A stretch of 38,891 nt of DNA from an uncultured Clostridium sp. (GTDB lineage Bacteria > Bacillota_I > Bacilli_A > RF39 > UBA660): assembly GCA_905193755.1 (NCBI GenBank), contig CAJJPX010000015.1:1-38891 (forward strand), in the 5' to 3' direction. This document shows, piece by piece, positions 34,001 through 38,891 of this stretch. Each line of letters begins with the position of its first letter. Position 1 is the stretch's first letter. Under the pieces are notes generated by a model. It was given only the letters and a program-made list of their open reading frames with translations, did not search any database and was not told where the DNA came from. The position numbers and the translations under genes were made by a program.

Positions 34001-37000
34001 TGGTACTGTTAAAGTAATAGGTGATAAAGCATTTTATAACTGTCCTCAATTAGGTAGAGTATGGTTTAATAATTTAACTACTAAGGTTGTTAACAATGGT
34101 AAAAGTATTGACTTAACTATTGGAGAAGATGCTGTATTTACTAACTGGGGAATGTACTTAGATGGTAGACTTAGAGTATATGTTCCATCAGGAACAGACT
34201 CAGAAGGATTTGATTACTTAGAAGGATATAAGAAATTATTTGATGGTAATGATGCGTTTGTTTATCCTAAAGGTACAATAATTGGTAGTTATAAACATGT
34301 AGCTATTCCATATGACTGGGGAGAATATAGTGTACGTGGAGTTACTAAAAAGAATGCTCAAGGTGAAAATGTAACTGCTTATGAAATAATTGAATACCAT
34401 GGAGCAGACCTCACAAGTAGTTATCAAATACCTGATGTTATAGTATCTGATGAAGGGTTAAGTGCTACAATAAGTGGTAACTCATGGCAAAATGGTAGTG
34501 GTTATAGATTTGGTGGTACACTTACTATTAAAAATAATACAACTGCTACTATAAATGACTGGACAGTTAGAATAAATCTTCCAACTGGTGTTACTTGGGG
34601 TTCTACTTATACTGGAGCTAATGAGAATGTAAATGGTAACTTACTTGTTCTTACTAATAAAGATTATAATGGAACAATAAATGCAGGTGACTCTAAACAA
34701 ATATCATTCTATTATGATATGTCATCTCAAAGTTTAAGTATTGGTATACTTAGTGTTTATTCTTCAACGAGTCCACTTATGAATATAATTTCAGTAGGTG
34801 AATATGCTTATAGACATACATTATCTTCATCAAATCAAACTATAGATTTACTTGCAAATAATTTAATAAATATAGATAATCATGGTCTTGAAAATATTAA
34901 AGTTAAATCACTTACTTCAGAAAGTTTAATATCTATTGGAGATTATAGTTTATATAATACTGGTCTTCAAACAGTAGATTTACCAAATCTTAATTCAATG
35001 GGTAAATTTGCTATGTCAGATATGGATACGCTTTATAGTGTTAACCTTGGTAATATTCAAGTAATGGGTGAGAATGCTATTAGTAATAATCCAAACTTAG
35101 AACAAATATTTATAGGAACAACTAATACTGATAATATGTCTGTTCATAGTACAGCTATGAATAATATAGGCGCTAATGCTAATAATAGACTTAGAATATA
35201 TGTACCTAGTGATAAAGTAGATTTCTATAAAGCATTATTTAGTAATTATCAAGATTATATATTCCCAACTGGATACATAGTAGGTTCTTTTGTAAATACA
35301 CCAATACCTTATGATATAGGTGAATACTCAATACATGAAGTAACTATAAAAAATAGAAATAATGAAGATGTTACTGGATGGGAAATTATAGAGTATCATG
35401 GTGCTGATATATCAAATACATTTAATATTCCACTTACTTATACAGTTAATGGAGAAACTAAAGATGTTATATCAGTAGGTGACTATGCATTTAAGCATAC
35501 TACTGTTAATGGTAGTGGTGGAAGTGACATAATAAATGATAAACTTATGAAGATAGGTGAACATAGTTTCGAAGAAATAACAGCTATTAAGTCATTTACT
35601 TCTAATAGTTTACTTGATATAGGAAGTTATGCATTTAATAAAGGTGGTCTTGTATATTTAGAAACACCAAATCTTAGAAGTATAGGCTCTTATGCTTTGG
35701 CTAATATGAATACACTATATAAAATAAACTTAGGTTCTGTATATCAAATGGATACTAATTCAGTATATGCTCTTCCAAATTTAGTTCAAATATTCTTTAG
35801 TCCAGGTAGTGAAAAGAGAACATTTGATCAATATGCATTTACTGATGTAGGAACGTTAACTAATAATAGAATTAGGTTCTATGTAGGAGCCTCTAGTACA
35901 TCTACTGAAGTTAAAACACCTAATAATGTTAATATAAATGTCACTGATGATTGTAGAAGAAGTCAAAGTGGTAATGGTACTAATAGAAGATATACTTATG
36001 TATGTACGGTTACTGTTAATAATAATTCAGGTCATGATATAGAGGCATGGACAACATCTGTTACTCTTGGAAATACAACTCTTCAAACAGCAACTGATGT
36101 ATTATATGAAGCATCAAGTTCTAGAATAGTATTTAATAATACTTCTAGTAATGGTGTGTTATCTAATGGAGAGAGTACAACATTTACTTATACAGTTAGA
36201 ACTACTAATAATAGGACTTGGTCTAGTGTATATAATCATTTATCTAGTTCAAGTGGTATATATTATACAACTACTATAACAACTTCATCTGATTATTTAA
36301 CTGATGTTTATGCTTCATCATTTAGAAAAGAATATAAAGATTATTTCTATGATTATGGAACTATAATGGGTACTTATGTATCAACTAATATTCCATATAA
36401 TATAGGAGAATATAGTGTTATATTAAGAGAATACACTACTAAAGATAATGAGACTATTACTGGACTTGAGGTAGTTGAATATCATGGTGCTGATTTAGAT
36501 TCAACTTATTTGATACCTACAACTCTTACAGTGAATGGTCAAAGTTATGATGTTATAGGAGTAGGAGATAGAGCGTTTAGATGGGCTTCTATGAGTAGTG
36601 GTGGATCATTTGATATAGTTAATACTAATTTAAGATATATAGCTGATTATGCATTCTATAATTTACAGGGTGTAAGAGAGTTAAATGTTCCAAATGTTGA
36701 CTATATTGGAGAATATGCTTTATTTAATAATAAACTTTATAAGGCAACTACTACTAAACTTGTTGAACTTGGTAATTATGCTTATGCTAATAATACTTCA
36801 CTTAATTATGTAAATGCTGGTCCTGTTACTAGTATTGGCGAAGGTGCATTCTATGGATGTACTGGTATGGAACAAATGTATTTTACTTCAACTAATGCTG
36901 ATACTCAGGCAAGTGGTATGAAGATCGGAGTTGGAAGTAATGCATTTTATAATGTTGGTACTATTATTGGTAAACGTTTTAGAATATATGTTCCAGATGG

Positions 37001-38438
37001 TAAGATAGGTACTTCAAATGTTACTTATCAAGAAGCTTATAAAAATACATTTCCATCTAATGTTAAAGATTATATTTATCCAACTGGATATATAATTGGA
37101 AGTTATAAATTTGGTACACTTCCTTATGATATAGGTGAATATAGCGTACGTGAAGTAACACTAAAGAATATGATGAATGCTGATGTTACTGGATGGGAAA
37201 TTATAGAATATCATGGACCAGATGTTACTTCTTCATTTGAGATTCCTAATGAGATAACTGCTGGTGGTATTACTTATGATGTGGTATCTATTGGTACTTA
37301 TGCTTACTATGGAGTAGAGGTAGTTACTGGTCAAAACTGGATAGTTAATCTTCCTAATAGTGTTGTACTAATTGATGACTATGCATTCTATCAGACAGAT
37401 GTTACGAGAGTAAGTGGTAACCAAATAACTAGACTTGGTAAGTATTCATTTGCTGATTGTGAAAAGTTAACTAATGCTATATTTAATAGTGTAGTTGTGG
37501 CTGATGATTATTGTCTTTATAGTTGTGGCTCAATTTCATATATTCAATTTGGTACTGGTACTACTGATATTAATGATTATGCTTTATATAATCCATATCA
37601 AGGTGGACCAACAACAACGTTAAGTATGCAAGTAAATAGTGTTCCAAACACTGCTTCTACTGCACTTCCAGGTTATGAAAGAGGATTCTTAGGATTATGG
37701 TATAATTCACACTTTACTTATTCTGTACCTTCTAGTGTTGTTAATGACTTTAGAAATGCAACACCATGGAGTTATCATAACTATTCAAGTGCTCAATATT
37801 CTTCAGATTTCTTATATATACTTAATAATAATAATGAAATTAAGATAACATCTTATACTGGTAATGCTGCTTCTGTTACTATTCCTGATACTCTTGATGT
37901 TAATGGTAGAAGTTATAATGTTACTAGTATTGCAGCTGATGCTTTTGATGGAAATAGATATGTAACAACATTAACACTTCCTCAGTACTTAAATGATGTA
38001 CCAGATGGATTCTTAGATGGTAACTCAACAATAAGTAATTTGAATGTAAATGCTAATAATGCTACTTTCTCAAGTACTAATGGTATTCTATATAATAAAG
38101 ATGCTAGTATACTTGTAAGGTATCCTAATGGTAAAACTGCTGTTACATTTATGGTTCCAGCTACTGTTAAAATAATTGGGTATAGAGCATTTGCTAATCA
38201 AACTAATATAAATACTATATATATGAGTAATATACTAGAAAGCATTGGTGCTTATGCATTTGATGGATGTACAAGTTTAATTACTTATTACTTCTATACT
38301 GATGTGCCAAAACTTACTCAATTCGATACATTTACTACTTCATATCAACTACAGATGTATGTTCCAACTGATTATATTGCTAATTATAGAAGTGATACAT
38401 ACTTTAAATCTTATAGTACTTATTTAGTAGCAAATTAA
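31098..38438 (+). CDS. Giant LRR_5-type surface protein with CBM2-like insertions
   Basis: 2446 residues. A basic cytosolic region (1-125) with a hydrophobic patch (about 43-60) precedes a membrane helix (126-141) and YSWF (143-146), a displaced SipW-type signal. Next come a camelysin-like domain (about 155-345), a beta-helix-like part (about 350-560; ESQFRDAVLNALSGDTIKLA) and BspA/LRR_5 repeats (from about 660; IGSYAF-type) to the end. A module beginning GYIxGSYxxxxPYDIGEYSV and WEIIEYHGAD occurs four times, at about 34273, 35272, 36358 and 37085. Two CBM2-like beta domains are inserted. No LPxTG or C-terminal helix is present, so anchoring must be N-terminal or through partners. Likely a long adhesin; last gene of the operon. 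Confidence 0.85.
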   Translation: MKDSINKIYCAIVNYMIDFFHVAKKKCKRKIKRIKRKLRKFYYYEILGVIVVSVYFYRFLDNIYNLKFLKDFRRKSKLYLWKFKNWCFDYYKAYQKYLENANSKNDEKINGIKSEYSKYMTPKIMVKVGVLVVLSVFLIYDAYSWFYNEYVSKGTEIGLGTVEHIVNQYDKNGTLIGTEGDTVTVVRETDLSNMFKNTRYIEIKNTGSLNIDYNLSFTLDGTMSNAGVLYYRVIDITDEVLSSTVTASNDTKLKAYAALNPTPENLETDALNPVSNLTTIPQIIIKGEIDKDKDDDENNYRYFRIDYGMYQTVNSSLYSGASVSVHANVYCTQRGIDASLANEGQIWLVENESQFRDAVLNALSGDTIKLADDITIDGSVDFQRRVHLDTAGYNLHFTGDLVYDFVEMGKLKIDTSSGGKIDVDGNLYINTPKSQIHIVGLNQDYDIFVGKDFTVNGIQNEEEDGVLLEAVRIVKNKVGNIPVDIIIESNTRLTIAPNVEVGYVIGADGSTNIEILNNGTITQIQLQNMKLIDSFSKYQIYVYNLNTILGVLNGPSIMLPSNSTPYTGPNTGNTLIIRGVSSNNITVGGSDHFTGDDINQGAPEDSVIPIQGEVDSYYVYIRDNNESLEKLLKAYFDDIDPTTTTENIYNIKKLIIYTINTAYFENEDFTYIASDEMHSIEYLGLANATISDGTTINKIANDTLKDKTSLKTLILSKTLSTIGSNAFLNVNLGRVSNGRDFTFLSIPSTVTSIGENAFKNARYVKFEGQIPPSVGNNAFNDSSNGTKFFVSQGAIETYRNTNNINEAYVYYHAELSDNKQYFVYDYNDGYGISYFINSVSVGSSIVIPNTITKSSVTKNVTALGYNSYRNLNTPSTGTKITIPSTVTLIDSYAFYSDNIYEINLGEVKTINSYAFYNTKLTTLVSNKLDYIGSYAFYQNPITYISVPNVTKIMPYSFMNNTTLYEMDLGTVKVIGDKAFYNCPQLGRVWFNNLTTKVVNNGKSIDLTIGEDAVFTNWGMYLDGRLRVYVPSGTDSEGFDYLEGYKKLFDGNDAFVYPKGTIIGSYKHVAIPYDWGEYSVRGVTKKNAQGENVTAYEIIEYHGADLTSSYQIPDVIVSDEGLSATISGNSWQNGSGYRFGGTLTIKNNTTATINDWTVRINLPTGVTWGSTYTGANENVNGNLLVLTNKDYNGTINAGDSKQISFYYDMSSQSLSIGILSVYSSTSPLMNIISVGEYAYRHTLSSSNQTIDLLANNLINIDNHGLENIKVKSLTSESLISIGDYSLYNTGLQTVDLPNLNSMGKFAMSDMDTLYSVNLGNIQVMGENAISNNPNLEQIFIGTTNTDNMSVHSTAMNNIGANANNRLRIYVPSDKVDFYKALFSNYQDYIFPTGYIVGSFVNTPIPYDIGEYSIHEVTIKNRNNEDVTGWEIIEYHGADISNTFNIPLTYTVNGETKDVISVGDYAFKHTTVNGSGGSDIINDKLMKIGEHSFEEITAIKSFTSNSLLDIGSYAFNKGGLVYLETPNLRSIGSYALANMNTLYKINLGSVYQMDTNSVYALPNLVQIFFSPGSEKRTFDQYAFTDVGTLTNNRIRFYVGASSTSTEVKTPNNVNINVTDDCRRSQSGNGTNRRYTYVCTVTVNNNSGHDIEAWTTSVTLGNTTLQTATDVLYEASSSRIVFNNTSSNGVLSNGESTTFTYTVRTTNNRTWSSVYNHLSSSSGIYYTTTITTSSDYLTDVYASSFRKEYKDYFYDYGTIMGTYVSTNIPYNIGEYSVILREYTTKDNETITGLEVVEYHGADLDSTYLIPTTLTVNGQSYDVIGVGDRAFRWASMSSGGSFDIVNTNLRYIADYAFYNLQGVRELNVPNVDYIGEYALFNNKLYKATTTKLVELGNYAYANNTSLNYVNAGPVTSIGEGAFYGCTGMEQMYFTSTNADTQASGMKIGVGSNAFYNVGTIIGKRFRIYVPDGKIGTSNVTYQEAYKNTFPSNVKDYIYPTGYIIGSYKFGTLPYDIGEYSVREVTLKNMMNADVTGWEIIEYHGPDVTSSFEIPNEITAGGITYDVVSIGTYAYYGVEVVTGQNWIVNLPNSVVLIDDYAFYQTDVTRVSGNQITRLGKYSFADCEKLTNAIFNSVVVADDYCLYSCGSISYIQFGTGTTDINDYALYNPYQGGPTTTLSMQVNSVPNTASTALPGYERGFLGLWYNSHFTYSVPSSVVNDFRNATPWSYHNYSSAQYSSDFLYILNNNNEIKITSYTGNAASVTIPDTLDVNGRSYNVTSIAADAFDGNRYVTTLTLPQYLNDVPDGFLDGNSTISNLNVNANNATFSSTNGILYNKDASILVRYPNGKTAVTFMVPATVKIIGYRAFANQTNINTIYMSNILESIGAYAFDGCTSLITYYFYTDVPKLTQFDTFTTSYQLQMYVPTDYIANYRSDTYFKSYSTYLVAN
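34273..37780 (+). repeat. Four large repeat modules in the giant protein
   Basis: Successive module starts are about 999, 1086 and 727 bases apart. Removing about 330 bases (34440-34770) and 390 bases (35905-36295), where CBM2-like domains sit, brings all three to roughly 670-730 bases. The modules share the GYIxGS, GEYSV and EYHGAD blocks but differ enough at DNA level to be old duplications. Confidence 0.7.
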
Positions 38439-38467
38439 AACAAAAGTATTAATTTACTTTTGTTTTT
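38437..38467. terminator. Terminator after the giant gene, probably bidirectional
   Basis: AAAACAAAAGTA (38437-38448) pairs with TACTTTTGTTTT (38455-38466) around TTAATT. T-rich on both strands, so it could also stop a minus-strand transcript coming from 38755. Confidence 0.8.
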
Positions 38468-38485
38468 AAATGTATAAAAAAATAA

Positions 38486-38514
38486 TTTACTGTAAAAATA
38501 AATTATGGTATATT
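38486..38514 (+). promoter_or_regulatory. Promoter of the structured small RNA
   Basis: TTTACT (38486-38491), 17 bases, TATATT (38509-38514) with extended -10 TGG. Predicted start near 38521. Confidence 0.6.
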
Positions 38515-38520
38515 ATTATT

Positions 38521-38593
38521 AGTGAAGTACCCGACCCCCTGAGTCGGTGCTACATAATATGTGTAGCCTAACTCATTTTTGAGTTAGGTTTTA
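38521..38593 (+). ncRNA. Structured small RNA, candidate antitoxin RNA
   Basis: About 73 nt with three hairpins in a row: CCGAC/GTCGG (38531-38535 with 38543-38547, loop CCCCTGA), GCTACA/TGTAGC (38549-38554 with 38562-38567), and the terminator CCTAACTCA-TTTT-TGAGTTAGG (38567-38588) with TTTTATT. No coding frame of use. It is convergent with the minus-strand hydrophobic peptide gene and would be antisense to that transcript's 3' part. RNA identity is inferred from promoter, compact folding and terminator. Confidence 0.55.
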
Positions 38594-38754
38594 TTAATAT
38601 CTAAGCTGTTTAGTCAAAGATGATCAATAAAATAATAATTACTAGAAGAACTAGTATTAGTAGATCTTTTTTCATTATTATACCATCTCCGTTTAGGAAC
38701 ACTCAGTATGAGTATTCAACCAAATTCAAAAGGTGGCACCTAAACAGGTACTTC
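38524..38754. repeat. Inverted repeat at both transcription starts
   Basis: GAAGTACC at 38524-38531 (plus) recurs as GAAGTACC on the minus strand at 38754-38747. Each copy falls within the first few bases of the predicted transcript from its promoter, so both RNAs would begin alike, and the 5' end of the minus transcript could pair with its own 3' region. Confidence 0.6.
38610..38675 (-). CDS. Hydrophobic 21-residue peptide, candidate type I toxin
   Basis: ATG 38675 with GGAG 11 bases upstream encodes MKKDLLILVLLVIIILLIIF followed by Asp and stop: a single membrane helix with a basic start. This size and layout resemble Ibs/Fst-like type I toxins, though no exact family is recognised. The leader can fold with CTGTTTAGG pairing CCTAAACGG, which covers bases next to the ribosome site, around an inner ACTCA-TAC-TGAGT hairpin. 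Such hidden ribosome sites are typical of toxin mRNAs. A convergent small RNA at 38521-38593 would be the partner. Confidence 0.55.
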   Translation of the reverse strand: MKKDLLILVLLVIIILLIIFD

Positions 38755-38761
38755 GTGGTGT

Positions 38762-38790
38762 ACTTTATCATATAGAAAATATTATGTCAA
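38762..38790 (-). promoter_or_regulatory. Promoter of the hydrophobic peptide gene
   Basis: On the minus strand: perfect TTGACA (38785-38790), 17 bases, TAAAGT (38762-38767) with extended -10 TGA. Predicted start near 38755, giving a leader of about 80 nt. Confidence 0.6.
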
Positions 38791-38891
38791 AAGTGCAATT
38801 TTAAAATTTTAGTTAAAGACAAAGTATAAGAATATATTTTTAATATTTAATTTTTTTCATAAAGTTATAATTTATATTGTGTTGATAAGTT
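38791..38891. other. Intergenic A+T-rich end of window, nothing assigned
   Basis: Very A+T-rich with no open frame, hairpin or clear promoter that I can support. It may hold upstream signals of a gene beyond the window. Confidence 0.5.

Noticed and set aside
38541..38550. GAGTCGGTGC resembling the end of a tracrRNA
   Set aside because: No CRISPR repeats, cas genes or anti-repeat nearby; it forms part of a local hairpin in a short RNA.
38731..38746. T-box-like GGTGGCACC on the plus strand
   Set aside because: No stem I, specifier loop or following terminator seen, and the sequence is better explained as the leader of the minus-strand peptide gene.
1..38891. Mycoplasma-type code 4
   Set aside because: TGA ends several genes cleanly and all Trp codons are TGG.

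Overview
This window is very A+T-rich and uses the standard bacterial code: TGA acts as a stop (csoR at 7576, a signal peptidase gene at 22996) and tryptophan is always TGG, so it is not a code-4 Mycoplasma. Strong AGGAGG-type ribosome sites, SipW/TasA-type export, BspA-type leucine-rich repeats, a YfhO protein, CsoR/CopA/CopZ and many single hydrophobic anchors suggest a low-G+C Bacillota relative, probably a host-associated or gut lineage close to RF39/Bacilli. The lineage is inferred. No rRNA, tRNA, CRISPR array or transposase was seen.

Layout. 1-7200: a partial gene for a Cys/Asp-repeat surface protein; a convergent YfhO gene; a free-standing TasA-like gene; and a four-gene run (TasA-like protein, SipW-type signal peptidase, membrane-anchored C39-like protease, lipoprotein). 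7234-11280: a copper operon with csoR, a decayed HMA/TauE-SafE/cupredoxin gene, copA, copZ and a DUF2318 lipoprotein, driven by a promoter whose spacer is a likely CsoR operator. 11328-16600: a CYTH protein, then minus-strand genes for a P-loop kinase, an NMT1/SsuABC-type ABC importer and a transglutaminase-like protein. 16714-38438: a surface-assembly region with two BspA-type repeat proteins, a TasA-like major subunit with its own SipW, and an apparent operon (25024-38438) that joins a membrane-anchored McrB-like AAA+ ATPase and a DUF2357-like partner to three TasA/camelysin-type proteins, a third SipW and a 2446-residue repeat protein. 38486-38790: a compact locus with two convergent promoters, a structured 70-75 nt RNA and a 21-residue hydrophobic peptide, resembling a type I toxin-antitoxin pair.

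How it may work. Eleven proteins carry a camelysin/TasA-like part, and three ER-type (Ser/His) signal peptidases lie directly beside them. The simplest reading is a set of extracellular fibres and adhesins, each group exported with a dedicated SipW. The 25-38 kb operon stands out: an AAA+/DUF2357 pair, usually met in McrBC-like defence loci, is here anchored in the membrane, lacks a visible nuclease, and is embedded in a surface-protein export operon. That is the best candidate for an undescribed system.
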